This document shows, in pieces, positions 15,719-25,036 of a stretch of DNA of 64,000 bases. A program made the position numbers and the translations under genes. Below the pieces are notes generated by a model. The model made no database searches. It worked only from the letters and a program-made list of their open reading frames with translations, and was not told where the DNA came from. This DNA comes from JALYUA01 sp038239305. Lineage in GTDB: Bacteria > Acidobacteriota > Thermoanaerobaculia > UBA5066 > Gp7-AA6. The stretch spans positions 1-64,000 of the forward strand of contig JBBSEW010000011.1 in NCBI GenBank assembly GCA_038239305.1, written 5' to 3'. Within the stretch, counting starts at the first letter, position 1. Each line of letters begins with the position of its first letter.

Positions 15719-18700
15719 TCATCTGACCTCCTGAGTCCCGAACGCCCGGAGCGTTCCCTTCTTTCGTGCTCGCTCTTTCATCAGGAGAAAGATCACCGGC
15801 GTCACGAGCAGGACGTGGATCGTCGAAGTGATCATCCCACCCACAATGGGAGTGGCGATCGGACGCATGACTTCTGATCCCGTGCCGGTCGACCAGAAAA
15901 TCGGAAGAAGCGAAAGGATCGCCGCTGAAACGGTCATGAGCTTGGGGCGAAGGCGAAGAACGGATCCCTCGCGTGTCGCGTCGAGGACATCGTCGCGTGA
16001 GACCGCGCCTTTCACGATGCGCTTGTCCAGTGCCTCGTGAAGGTAGATCACCATCACGACCCCGGTCTCAACCGCGACTCCGTAGAGGGCGATATAGCCA
16101 ATCCAAACGGCGACCGAGAAGTTGTAACCGAGCAGCCACTGCAGGATGACTCCGCCCGTCATCGCGTACAGGACGGAAAGCATGACGATCGACGCTTCCG
16201 ATGCGGATCGGAAGGTCATGGTCAGCAGCACGAAAATTACGAGGAAGACGACCGGCAGAACGAGCTGAAGGGTCTTTCGAGCGTGTACCTGGAACTCGAA
16301 TTGCCCCGTCCAGTCGAGCGTGGTTCCTGCCGGTAACTTCACCCGTTCCGCGACCCGGCGCTGTACGGATCGCACGAAGCCCACGAGGTCGGAGACCGTC
16401 GTGTCGACATACACGATCCCCGACAGCCGCCCGTTCTCATCCTTGTACATCGGCGGGCCGGAGACGATTCGCAGAGCCGCGAGCTGTCCCATCGGAATCT
16501 GGGCGCCGGCCGGTGTCATGACGAGGATGCGGCGCAGCGAATCGAGGTCGCTGCGGAAGTCTCGCGGATAGCGGACGAGGACCGTAAACCGGCGCCGGCC
16601 CTCCACGGTCGTCGTCACGAGTTTCCCGCCCGTGGCCGTTTCGAGCGTGTTTTCGATCTGCATCACCGAAAGCCCGTAACGTGCCGCCGCATCGCGATCG
16701 ACGGTGAAGTCGAGGTAGGAGCCGCCGGTCGTCCGCTCCGCGTAAACGCTGCGCGCCCCCGGGAGATCTTTGAGCGCCTTTTCGATTTCGAGGCTCACCT
16801 TTTCGATGGCGGAGTAGTCCGGCCCGAAGACCTTGACCCCCACCGGCGTTCGGACGCCGGTGGCCAGCATGTCCAGGCGGTTCCGGATCGGCTGAGTCCA
16901 GGCGACGGGCATGCCCGGGATCTGGAGCTTCTCGTTCATGGCCGTGACGAGCTCATCCTGGGTCGCCGGGCGCATCTCGGCCCAGACCGGCCGGAACACG
17001 GGCTTGATCCAGCCGGGCCAGCCGGAGTACCAGCGCAAGTGGGAAGTTTTCGGCCATTCGGCCCTCGGCTTCAGGACGATCGTCGTCTCGAACATCTCCA
17101 TCGGGGCGGGATCGGTCGAGCTCTCGACCTTGCCCGCCTTCCCGAGCACGGACTGGACTTCGGGAAACGTTCGGAGAACCCCATCCGTCCGGACCAGCAC
17201 GTCCAGGGCCTGCTCCACCGACATCATGGGTAACCCGGTCGGCATGTACATGACCGATCCCTCCCGCAGCGGCGGCATGAACTCGGAGCCGAGCAACAGC
17301 GCCAGCGGGATGACGGCCGGGATGAGCAGGAAATTCAGAATCAGCGTGGTTCTGGGAAAACGGAGCGCGGCATTCAGGACCGGCGCGTACAGGCGCCGGA
17401 AGAACATCGCCACGGGATTTTCCTCTTCCGTTCGAATCCGGCCCCGCATCCATACGACCATCAGAACCGGGACGAGGGTGACGGACAAGAGAGAGGCGGC
17501 CGCGATGGCGAACGTCTTGGTGAAGGCGAGGGGGTGAAAGAGCCGTCCCTCCTCGCCGGTTAGAAGAAAGACCGGCAGGAAGGAGACGACGATGATGATG
17601 AGAGAGAAGAAGATCGGCCGGCCGACCTGACGGGATGCCGCGACGATGGCCGCCACGTGCGCGTCCTTGCCGCTCGAGGGATCGACCCCCGCGAGGTGGC
17701 GATGCGCATTTTCGACCATGACGATCGAGGCGTCGACGAGGACGCCGATGGCGAGAGCGAGCCCGCCCAGGGACATGATGTTCGACGAGACCCCGAGCAG
17801 GTACATCGGCAGGAAAGAGGTTCCGATGGCGATTGGCAGCACGGTGATCGGGACGAGAGCCGACCGAAAATGAAACAGAAAGACTACGATCACGAGAGCG
17901 ACGACGATGGTTTCCTCGATTAGGGTCCGGCGGAGCGTGCCGATCGCACGGCGGATCAGCTCGGTGCGGTCATACGCGACCTCGAGCTTGACTCCGGCCG
18001 GGAACGACGGAGACAGTTCGGCGATCTTTTTCTTGACCGCCTCGACGACGGTGAGAACATTTTCGCCGGAGCGCACGACCACCACTCCGCCGACGGCTTC
18101 GCCCTCGCCGTTCCAATCGATGACCCCGCGCCGCATTTCGGGGCCGAAATGGACCGAGGCGACATCGGAGAGGTACACGGGAGTTCCGGTCGAGAGCCTC
18201 GAACGAATCGGAACGCGGCGGAGGTCCTCGAGGCTCTGAAGATAACCCCGCCCGCGAACCATGTACTCGCGCCCGGACCATTCGACGACCCGGCCTCCAA
18301 CATCCCCGTTACTCTCCTGGATCGCGCCGAGAACCTCCCGAACACCGATGCCATACGACGCGAGACGGGAAGGATCGATCTCGACCTGGTATTGCTTCTG
18401 GAAACCTCCGACCGAGGCGACTTCCGCGACTCCGGGTACCGCACGGAGCCAGTAGGACAAGTCCCAGTCCTGAAACGTTCGCAGGTCGGCGAGCGAGTTT
18501 TTCCCCGTCCGGTCCACGAGGACATATTCGAAGCCCCAACCAACCCCCGTCGCGTCGGGGCCCAGATTCGGATTGACGGCGGCGGGAAGCTGGCCCTTCA
18601 AGCCGTTCAAGTACTCGAGAACCCGGCTGCGCGCCCAATACAGGTCCGTCCCGTCCTGGAAGACCACGTAGACATACGAGTAACCGAAGAAGGAATAGCC

Positions 18701-18949
18701 GCGGACGGTCTTGACGTGAGGAGCGGAGATGAGAGCCGAGACAATCGGATAGGTGACCTGATCCTCCATCAGGTTCGGGCTCTGGCCCTCCCAGTTCGTG
18801 TACACGATGACCTGGACGTCGGAGAGGTCGGGCAGCGCGTCGAGAGGCGTTCGGCGGAGTGCCCACAAGCCCGCGGCGAAGACGCCGCCGACGACGAGAA
18901 GCGTCAGAAACCGGTTCCGTACGCAAGCGGTAATGAGCCTTTCGATCAT
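15719..18949 (-). CDS. cusA: Copper/silver efflux RND permease CusA
   Basis: Inner-membrane proton-driven pump of the heavy-metal-efflux RND family, working in a tripartite complex with CusB and CusC. The 1076-aa length fits. Helix 4 reads AIGVLVDASIVMVENAH, typical of the monovalent-cation (Cu/Ag) subclass, and NRLDMLATGVRTPVGVKVFG matches the CusA porter region with its Met. Two large periplasmic loops and twelve helices are evident. ATG start overlaps the cusB stop by 4 bp (ATGA). Converges with the Lgt paralogue. Confidence 0.95.
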   Translation of the reverse strand: MIERLITACVRNRFLTLLVVGGVFAAGLWALRRTPLDALPDLSDVQVIVYTNWEGQSPNLMEDQVTYPIVSALISAPHVKTVRGYSFFGYSYVYVVFQDGTDLYWARSRVLEYLNGLKGQLPAAVNPNLGPDATGVGWGFEYVLVDRTGKNSLADLRTFQDWDLSYWLRAVPGVAEVASVGGFQKQYQVEIDPSRLASYGIGVREVLGAIQESNGDVGGRVVEWSGREYMVRGRGYLQSLEDLRRVPIRSRLSTGTPVYLSDVASVHFGPEMRRGVIDWNGEGEAVGGVVVVRSGENVLTVVEAVKKKIAELSPSFPAGVKLEVAYDRTELIRRAIGTLRRTLIEETIVVALVIVVFLFHFRSALVPITVLPIAIGTSFLPMYLLGVSSNIMSLGGLALAIGVLVDASIVMVENAHRHLAGVDPSSGKDAHVAAIVAASRQVGRPIFFSLIIIVVSFLPVFLLTGEEGRLFHPLAFTKTFAIAAASLLSVTLVPVLMVVWMRGRIRTEEENPVAMFFRRLYAPVLNAALRFPRTTLILNFLLIPAVIPLALLLGSEFMPPLREGSVMYMPTGLPMMSVEQALDVLVRTDGVLRTFPEVQSVLGKAGKVESSTDPAPMEMFETTIVLKPRAEWPKTSHLRWYSGWPGWIKPVFRPVWAEMRPATQDELVTAMNEKLQIPGMPVAWTQPIRNRLDMLATGVRTPVGVKVFGPDYSAIEKVSLEIEKALKDLPGARSVYAERTTGGSYLDFTVDRDAAARYGLSVMQIENTLETATGGKLVTTTVEGRRRFTVLVRYPRDFRSDLDSLRRILVMTPAGAQIPMGQLAALRIVSGPPMYKDENGRLSGIVYVDTTVSDLVGFVRSVQRRVAERVKLPAGTTLDWTGQFEFQVHARKTLQLVLPVVFLVIFVLLTMTFRSASEASIVMLSVLYAMTGGVILQWLLGYNFSVAVWIGYIALYGVAVETGVVMVIYLHEALDKRIVKGAVSRDDVLDATREGSVLRLRPKLMTVSAAILSLLPIFWSTGTGSEVMRPIATPIVGGMITSTIHVLLVTPVIFLLMKERARKKGTLRAFGTQEVR

Positions 18950-20397
18950 TGGGAATCGCCCGGCTTTCTGGCGGCGGGCTGTGCGGGTTGACCGGCCGAT
19001 CCGGCCGGAGGAATCCCGATTCCCCCGATGCGCGACTCGGAATCGATCAGGAAGTTCGCCGAGGTAACGACTGTCTCTCCCGCGGAGGTTCCGGAGAGCA
19101 CTTCCACGTAGTCTCCCTCGGAAGCGCCGGTCTTCACTTCCCGCGGCGTGTAAACGCCGGGCGACTGTTCGACGAAAACGATCTGGCGCTCCCCGGTCGC
19201 GATGAGCGCCGAACGCGGAACGGCGACCGCCTCGCGCTGCCGGCCCTGAAGGGAGACACGGACGAAAATTCCTGGCTTCAGCGATCCGGTCGGATTGGGA
19301 ACGACGACTCGGATCTTGACTGTCCGGGTGTCTTCCGACACGGTCGGATAGATGAAATCGACACGACCGCGAAAGGTTTCTCCCGGCAGAAAGGACGACG
19401 AGACCTCCGCGGAGCGCCCGGACACGACGGCCGCGATTTCACCCTGATACACGTCCGCAAGAACCCAGACGGACGAAAGGTCCGCTATCGTGAAGAGCAG
19501 CATCCCGGAGGTGATCGCCATACCGGCGACCGCGTCTTTCTTCAGGACGACACCCGAGACGGGCGAGTACAGGGTCATCGTCTTGGAGACCTCGCCCTTC
19601 TTTTCCACGCGGTCGATCTCCGATTGAGGAATGTCCCAGAAGCGCAGGCGCTGCCGCGTGGCGGCGAGCAGGGAGAGCGCGTCCGAAGAGGCTCCGCTGC
19701 TCGAGGACTGCTGCAGCCTCCGCGCATTCTCGGCCGCGAGAAGGAGCTCGCGCTCCGTCGCGACGAGCTCCGGACTGTAGATGGTCAGAAGCGGCTGGCC
19801 TCGACGCACCGGCTGACCCGTTCGGTCGACGACGAGCCTTTCGATGTAGCCCGAGAACTTCGCGTTGACGGCGTTCAATCGACTCTCGTCCTCCGCGATG
19901 ACTCCGTTGGCCTCGATCGATCCTCCGATGGGTCGCCGGACAACCTTCGCTGTGGTCACCCCGATTTCCTGGCGTCGCTCGAGCGGGACGCGAACGACGG
20001 AGAGTCCGGGCGGAGAAGCGGAGTCGGATCCCGCGGCTGGGGTCGCGTCGGCATATTTCGGGACCAGATTCATTCCGTCGGGCGCCTTTCCCGGCCGATC
20101 GGACCGTAACTGTGCATTCATGGGGTCGTACCAGTACAGGATCTTCTTCGCGGCGGACGCCGGCGCCGCAGGAGGTTCCTTCCTGTACATCGGCACCAGC
20201 TCCATCTCCATGAAGGGCGACTTGCCGGGATGATCGAAGTGGACTTCCGGCTTCATCGGGTCGTACCAGTAGGAGACTTCCCGAGAAGTCGGTTTCGGGG
20301 CGACCGCCGTAGAGCGACTCGCTTTCCTGCAGGCGCCTGTCGGGAAAAGCACGGTCGTCACGATGAAGCCGATCGCCAGGACCTTACTGTTTGTCAT
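18946..20397 (-). CDS. cusB: CusB-type periplasmic adaptor with two heavy-metal-binding modules
   Basis: Membrane-fusion protein linking CusA to the outer-membrane channel. 483 aa from the ATG at 20397: lipoprotein-like signal ending PTGAC, then two tandem metal-binding repeats (YWYDPMKPE..MELVPMY and YWYDPMNAQ..GMNLVPKY), then lipoyl/barrel-sandwich, hairpin and beta-barrel domains (GVIAEDESRLNAVNAKFSGY, LYSPVSGVVLKKD, VPRSALIATG). Two such modules are more than the single one common in CusB. I prefer 20397 to the upstream frame opening at 20469 because a signal sequence starts there and GGAG precedes it; it overlaps cusC by 14 bp. Confidence 0.93.
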   Translation of the reverse strand: MTNSKVLAIGFIVTTVLFPTGACRKASRSTAVAPKPTSREVSYWYDPMKPEVHFDHPGKSPFMEMELVPMYRKEPPAAPASAAKKILYWYDPMNAQLRSDRPGKAPDGMNLVPKYADATPAAGSDSASPPGLSVVRVPLERRQEIGVTTAKVVRRPIGGSIEANGVIAEDESRLNAVNAKFSGYIERLVVDRTGQPVRRGQPLLTIYSPELVATERELLLAAENARRLQQSSSSGASSDALSLLAATRQRLRFWDIPQSEIDRVEKKGEVSKTMTLYSPVSGVVLKKDAVAGMAITSGMLLFTIADLSSVWVLADVYQGEIAAVVSGRSAEVSSSFLPGETFRGRVDFIYPTVSEDTRTVKIRVVVPNPTGSLKPGIFVRVSLQGRQREAVAVPRSALIATGERQIVFVEQSPGVYTPREVKTGASEGDYVEVLSGTSAGETVVTSANFLIDSESRIGGIGIPPAGSAGQPAQPAARKPGDSQ

Positions 20398-21667
20398 CAG
20401 CTGCTCCGAACGTCGGCGTTCCGTCCAGCAGGGGAAGCCCGGAAGCCTTCTGAAGCGCGGCGAGAGCACGGCCGATCGCCGACACCTGGGTGGCCGTTTC
20501 CCCTTCGTAGCCGTCCAGATCGAGGGCTGCGCGGATGTAGGTCTGAAAATCGATCTGCCCGACGGCGTATGACTCTTCGGCGGCGCGATAGTTGATCTCC
20601 GCCTGGGGGAGGATGGAAGTCCGGTAGAGCTTCGCCTGTTCGAGGCCTCGCTCGAGCTCCGCTGCCGACGACTCGACGTCGCGCCCGATCTGATTTCGAA
20701 CGGCGTCGAGATCCGCGCGCGCCGACGAAAGCTCCGCCTCCATCTCGGCTCGTCTTGCTTTCAGACGCCGCGGGTGGGCAAACGGAAGGTTGAAGGACAC
20801 GAAAGCGCCCGCGAGATCCTCGAAGCGAGCGCGGTGGCCGTAATACGTCGAAACCGCCCAATCGGGCCGCCGCTCGAGAACCGCAAGCCGGGATTCCGAT
20901 TCGGCTCGGCGGACGATCGCTCTCGCGGCCGCAACCGCCGGGCTGCTCTCTGTCGCTCGCTCTGCGATCGTCGCCAGGTCGGGCAGAGCAGGCAGGGGAT
21001 CGAGCTCGGCCATCGCCGGTACCTCCGCGTTGGGGGGGAGGCCTTGAAGCGCATTGAAGCGCGCCACTACCGCTCGCCTTTCGGCGCGGAGCGACAGAAG
21101 CCTGTTCTCGATCGCCGTCGTTTCCAGATTCGCACGGAGCACGTCGCTCTGCGCGGCCCTTCCGACGCTGTACCGCTCGGTGGCGGACGCCGCGGCTCTT
21201 TTCAGCCTCTCATGAGAGCGCTCGATGGCCTCCAGCCGGCGGTCGTACTCCGTGATGGAAAAAAAAGCGTCGGCGACGTCGGCGGCGACCGTCGCCTCGT
21301 GGACGGAATGCATCGCGGTGGCATTGGAAACAGTCGACTCCGCACCCGCCGTGCGCGCCTCCCGCTTCCCGAGTCCGGGCAACCCCTGCCGTGCCGTGAT
21401 CATCTCCATCGTGAAGTCGTCCCGCGAAAGGGACAGACGTGAGACGGGTGCGTCCTTGATCCCGACCTCGACCTCCGGATCCGGGAACGTGCCGGCTTGA
21501 ATTGCCCGCTGCCGTGACGCCTCGATTCGCGCTTCCATGGCGGCGAGCTCCGGGTTGGCCGAGATGGCCCTCTCGATCGCGGCGACGAGACGGGGTCTCC
21601 AGCCGTCCGGCGTCGGAGCCGGGCGGATCAGGACGGCAAGATGAAGCCACGTGAAAAGCAGAGGCAT
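20384..21667 (-). CDS. cusC: TolC-family outer-membrane efflux protein CusC
   Basis: Outer-membrane channel of the Cus complex. The 427-aa protein has a short N-terminal hydrophobic segment and the internal duplication of coiled-coil helices typical of the TolC family: NPELAAMEARIEASRQ, ATERYSVGRAAQSDVLRA and the second half AEESYAVGQIDFQTYIRA. AREVxxGL-like QGLPGLGKREAR also fits the CusC/CzcC subgroup. It precedes cusB with a 14-bp overlap. Confidence 0.92.
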   Translation of the reverse strand: MPLLFTWLHLAVLIRPAPTPDGWRPRLVAAIERAISANPELAAMEARIEASRQRAIQAGTFPDPEVEVGIKDAPVSRLSLSRDDFTMEMITARQGLPGLGKREARTAGAESTVSNATAMHSVHEATVAADVADAFFSITEYDRRLEAIERSHERLKRAAASATERYSVGRAAQSDVLRANLETTAIENRLLSLRAERRAVVARFNALQGLPPNAEVPAMAELDPLPALPDLATIAERATESSPAVAAARAIVRRAESESRLAVLERRPDWAVSTYYGHRARFEDLAGAFVSFNLPFAHPRRLKARRAEMEAELSSARADLDAVRNQIGRDVESSAAELERGLEQAKLYRTSILPQAEINYRAAEESYAVGQIDFQTYIRAALDLDGYEGETATQVSAIGRALAALQKASGLPLLDGTPTFGAADDKQ

Positions 21668-21730
21668 GAAAAACTCCCTCCGTACGATCCGGATTGGCCC
21701 GGATCGGCTGTCCGCGAGTCGGAGGGAGAG

Positions 21731-22063
21731 TCAGAGTCTCAGGGGAGAGGCGCCTGTTGGCGGCGGAGAATCCTGACTGGGCGACAGGGCGATGAGCACG
21801 TGCGAAGTGGCGAGAAGTTCGGCTTTTCGGATGGGAACAACGCCGATGCTGCACGCAGCCGTAGTTCTCTGGCAGGTCGTGAGAAAGGTGCGGGCCTCCT
21901 CCCGGGTGATCTTGCCGCCGCACCCCTCGCCGCAGCATTCCGAGGAGGACATCGACGGCCTCGGACCCTCCGTCGGGCAGCAGGTTGCACAGGAGGAAAT
22001 CGGCCCGGCGATCAGCCGCAGCGCCGCAGCACCCACAAGCATCCAGATACGAACTCGCGTCAC
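21731..22063 (-). CDS. Small secreted Cys-rich protein leading the cus operon
   Basis: About 110 aa from a GTG at 22063: hydrophobic signal (MLVGAAALRLIAGPISS), then CATCCP, SECCGEGCGG and a later TTCQRTTAAC, eight or more cysteines in all, and an Ala/Val/Leu segment ending SPLRL. The frame is open further upstream; no strong ribosome-binding site decides the start (GTG 22063 or ATG 22042). It stands 63 bp upstream of cusC. Layout and C-terminus resemble the Cys/His protein at 10834. Metal binding is inferred from cysteine content and context. Confidence 0.5.
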   Translation of the reverse strand: MTRVRIWMLVGAAALRLIAGPISSCATCCPTEGPRPSMSSSECCGEGCGGKITREEARTFLTTCQRTTAACSIGVVPIRKAELLATSHVLIALSPSQDSPPPTGASPLRL

Positions 22064-22313
22064 GCATGAACGATACGCCGTCGCAGACCCGTCCGCCAGG
22101 GCGCGGGGCGGCAATCCGGCGTCGCGGGCGTGCGATAGCGCCACAGGTGCGCATTTCCGCGTGTCGGTCGAGCCTGAAGTCTGCGAAAAGTGCGAATGGC
22201 ACAGGAGCCATCGGTCCCTGCCAGCGCTTCCTTCAGCCAACTACCGTGAAGCGGGTGGGCCGCGGTCGGCGGGAAGCGTCGGATGTGCCCGGGTGGTTCG
22301 TGCTCGTTTCTTA

Positions 22314-23231
22314 CTACGGCTGTAGCCCCTTCCGCAGGAACTCCGCGAAGAGGTGCGCGGCCGGGCTCTCGTACCGGCTCGTGTTGCGCGCCAGGGAGAC
22401 GACTCGGTTCAGGCGCGGAGACGTCAGTCTCACGCCTCGAAGGGGTGGTCCCGGCAGCGTCAGTGCGACCCGCGGGAGGACCGCGACGCCGAGTCCCGCG
22501 GACACGAGGGCCCGGATCGTGCCGAGGTTTTCCGCGGATACCGGGATGCGGATGGTGACGCCGGCGAGCTTTGCCGTTTGAGCGATCAGGTCGCGGAGGG
22601 TGGCGCCCGGGCCGAAGGAGATGAACTCCTCCTGCGCGATGTCCTGCCAGCGGACTTGCCGTCGACCCGCGAGGGCGTGATGCGGTCCGACCGCCAGCAC
22701 CAGCGGCTCTGCGTAGATCCGCTCGATGTGGAGCGTCGGAGCGTCGGCATCGATTTTCACGGAGGGAGGTTCGGGGCCCTCCCCGAGATGGATCAGGGCG
22801 AGGTCGAGGTCTCCGTGCGCGAGAAGCTCGAGCAGCGGCCGGGTGTGCGCCTCGCGAAAGACGACGCGAAGTCCTGGGTGAAGGCGATGAAAGCTTACGA
22901 GGAGGTGCGCCAACCGACCCTCGGTCAGCGACTGGAGCGCCGACCCGAATCGGATGCTTCCCCGGTGCGCCCCGGCGAAACCGGACATTTCGTCCGCTGC
23001 GCCCTCGGCTTCGCGCAGGATGCTCCGCGCATGGACTGCAAAACGAGCGCCGGCCTCCGTCAGACCGCGCGTTCGTGCTCCCCGATCGATGAGGACGACA
23101 CCGAGCTCGTGCTCGAGCGCGCGGATCTGCTGGGAGAGCGCCGGCTGGGCCACGTGTAGCGTTTCCGCGGCGCCCGTGAAGCTCCGTACGTCGGCCACAG
23201 CGAGGAAGTAGCGGAGATGTCTGAGTTCCAT
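22314..23231 (-). CDS. LysR-family transcriptional regulator
   Basis: 305 aa. N-terminal winged helix-turn-helix (MELRHLRYFLAVADVRSFTGAAETLHVAQPALSQQIRALE in pattern) followed by the periplasmic-binding-type effector domain (GSIRFGSALQ, DLDLALIHLG, EPLVLAVGPHHALA, ALVSAGLGVAVLPR). Transcribed divergently from the Tat-exported DUF1501-like gene with a T-N11-A dyad between, so that gene and lysR itself are the likely targets. Effector unknown. Confidence 0.95.
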   Translation of the reverse strand: MELRHLRYFLAVADVRSFTGAAETLHVAQPALSQQIRALEHELGVVLIDRGARTRGLTEAGARFAVHARSILREAEGAADEMSGFAGAHRGSIRFGSALQSLTEGRLAHLLVSFHRLHPGLRVVFREAHTRPLLELLAHGDLDLALIHLGEGPEPPSVKIDADAPTLHIERIYAEPLVLAVGPHHALAGRRQVRWQDIAQEEFISFGPGATLRDLIAQTAKLAGVTIRIPVSAENLGTIRALVSAGLGVAVLPRVALTLPGPPLRGVRLTSPRLNRVVSLARNTSRYESPAAHLFAEFLRKGLQP

Positions 23232-23240
23232 ATTTAAAAC

Positions 23241-23255
23241 TTATCGAAGCAATAA
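23241..23255. promoter_or_regulatory. LysR-type T-N11-A dyad
   Basis: TTATCGAAGCAATAA: arms TTAT and ATAA around seven bases, containing T-N11-A. It lies in the AT-rich gap just upstream of lysR, divergent from the DUF1501-like gene, where a LysR regulator normally binds. Confidence 0.55.
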
Positions 23256-23342
23256 TATCAATATCTTGGACGTCTCAATTGCGTCAATTCACACTCCTCC
23301 ACGTCCCGTCTGGATGGTTCGGAACCGGAGGAAAAAGGAGCC

Positions 23343-24315
23343 ATGTCGCAGAGACCGATCACTCGTCGAACCATTCTGAAAGGCGGCGCGACCATTGCCG
23401 GCACGCTCGCGATGGGAGGCCGCCTCTTTGCCGACGGACGGAGAGCCGACGAGCACCCGACGCTCGTCGTCTTCTGGCTGAACGGGGGACCGGCCGGGCT
23501 CTTCAACAGCGCGGGATCATTTCTGGGCAACGGCGCCTTTGGCGTGACCGCCGGCAACGTCCTCGATCTCGGCAACGGCCTGTTCGTGGATGCCGGGTCG
23601 CTCGGAGCGCTCCCGGCCTTGGCCCGGGCGCATATGGCCTCGATCAATTTCCGGCATGACGTCATCCGCCCGCACGAGCACGCTCGCGCCGCCGTGCTTC
23701 AGTCGGGGTCGCGCAGCCAGCTTTTGCGACTCAGCGCCGCCATGCCGTCCTCGCCCGTCCGCTGTGCCGTCGTGAACGACATCGGCTTTCCCGCGGGCGT
23801 CGAACCGAACGGACGTCTGTGCCGCGTACGAGACCTCGGCCGTGGCGGATCTGCGCGCGACGTTTGCCGCCGTCGAGCTTCTCGTCCACGAAGGAGCGAA
23901 CGTCATCTTCGCCCAGCCTGCCTACACGGGACGGGCCGACCGCCAGTTCGACACGCACGAGGACGACTCCGGCAAGGAGGCGCGGGCAATCATGGCTCCC
24001 CTCACCGCCTCGCTGTCGACTTTCCTCGAGCGAACGATCGCCCTTCCGGGACGAAATGTCGTGACGCTCTTAGTCGGCGAGTTCAGCCGCTCTTATCCGC
24101 AGTCGGATCACGAGCCCGGTGGAACCGCCACCGTCATCGGCAAGCACGTCCGCACGGGCACGGCGGGGCCGCAGCGGCCGGACGGTTCACCGCCGTTGAA
24201 CGCCCCCCGCCCCGAAAGCCTTTGGGCCTACGTCGGCGAGGCCCTGCGAATCGCCGGAGCGCCTTTCGGCCGCAATCCCCACCCGGAGCTCATCCTTCCG
24301 GGCGCATCCGCGTGA
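23343..24315 (+). pseudogene. Tat-exported DUF1501-like protein, interrupted by a frameshift
   Basis: Two frames together encode one protein of about 320 aa. The first (from ATG 23343, with AAGGAG upstream) has a twin-arginine signal (PITRRTILKGGATIAG) and the DUF1501-like VVFWLNGGPAGLF, and stays protein-like to about EPNGR. From about 23815 the coding sense moves to the +1 frame (CAAYETSAVADLRATFAAVE ... LLVGEFSRSYPQSDHEPGGT ... ESLWAYVGEALRIAG) and stops at 24315. Either a real inactivating frameshift or a sequencing/assembly error. Function of the family: exported, possibly sulfatase/phosphatase-fold; not established here. Divergent from lysR. Confidence 0.7.
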
Positions 24316-24485
24316 TGCCCGCTTCGGGGCGAGTTCCGGCGTCGCTGTCGAATGCGAGCGTGTCCCCGCTGCGGGCGGCGCGCCGCTGGTCGGCGATTGA
24401 GCGGACAGAAATCTCGCCGCAAACGGCATCCTTCTCGCATTAAGGGCCTTCGGGACGATCTGGTCCCCTGTTGTGAGGAGAAGCG

Positions 24486-24929
24486 ATGACACGTTACGGA
24501 AAATGGATACTGGCGGTGGCGTTGACGGTGCCGACGGCTGCTGTCGCTCAGATGGCGCAGACGACTCCGGGGCCGGGCACGACTCCCGCTCCCGCTTCCG
24601 GGACGAAGAAGAAAACGGCGACGACCAGCCCGAACAGCCAGGCCGGTACGGGCAGCGAGGACTCCAAGCTGGCCCCCTCGACGGGTCAGAAGACGGACGC
24701 GAAGCAGCCGAAGGCGAAGTCGGATGACACGACGTCTTCGCCCGCGACCACGTCCGGCACGAAGGGCTCGACGAAGAGCGACGACTCGCACATGGCGGGA
24801 GTCCAGGGGTCGACCACTCCCGGACCGGATACGACCGCGACGTCCGGAACGAAGACTCGCATGAAGCGCAAGAAGATGGCGTCGGTCACAACGCCGGGCG
24901 CTGCTCCTGCGGCGACTCCCTCGAACTGA
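24486..24929 (+). CDS. Secreted low-complexity Thr/Ser/Lys-rich protein
   Basis: 147 aa. Signal peptide MTRYGKWILAVALTVPTAAVA then a sequence almost wholly of Thr, Ser, Gly, Pro, Ala, Lys and Asp, with recurring TTPGPGTT/TTPGPDTT and SGTKxK motifs. Likely intrinsically disordered, exported to periplasm or surface. GAGGAG precedes the ATG, and a terminator follows. No family recognised. Confidence 0.75.
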   Translation: MTRYGKWILAVALTVPTAAVAQMAQTTPGPGTTPAPASGTKKKTATTSPNSQAGTGSEDSKLAPSTGQKTDAKQPKAKSDDTTSSPATTSGTKGSTKSDDSHMAGVQGSTTPGPDTTATSGTKTRMKRKKMASVTTPGAAPAATPSN

Positions 24930-24948
24930 TTTTTTCGCGGAATGTCAG

Positions 24949-24985
24949 GCGCGGGCCTGCATGGGCGAGCCCGCGCTTTTTCTTT
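24949..24985. terminator. Intrinsic terminator between convergent genes
   Basis: GCGCGGGC (24949-24956) and GCCCGCGC (24969-24976) form an 8-bp stem, followed by TTTTTCTTTTT on the plus strand. Ends the 24486 gene; A-rich bases upstream are limited, so it probably works in the plus direction. Confidence 0.85.
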
Positions 24986-25036
24986 TTCGCCGGGCCCAGC
25001 CGCGAGCCGGAATCGAAGCCGGATGCGAAGGAAGCC

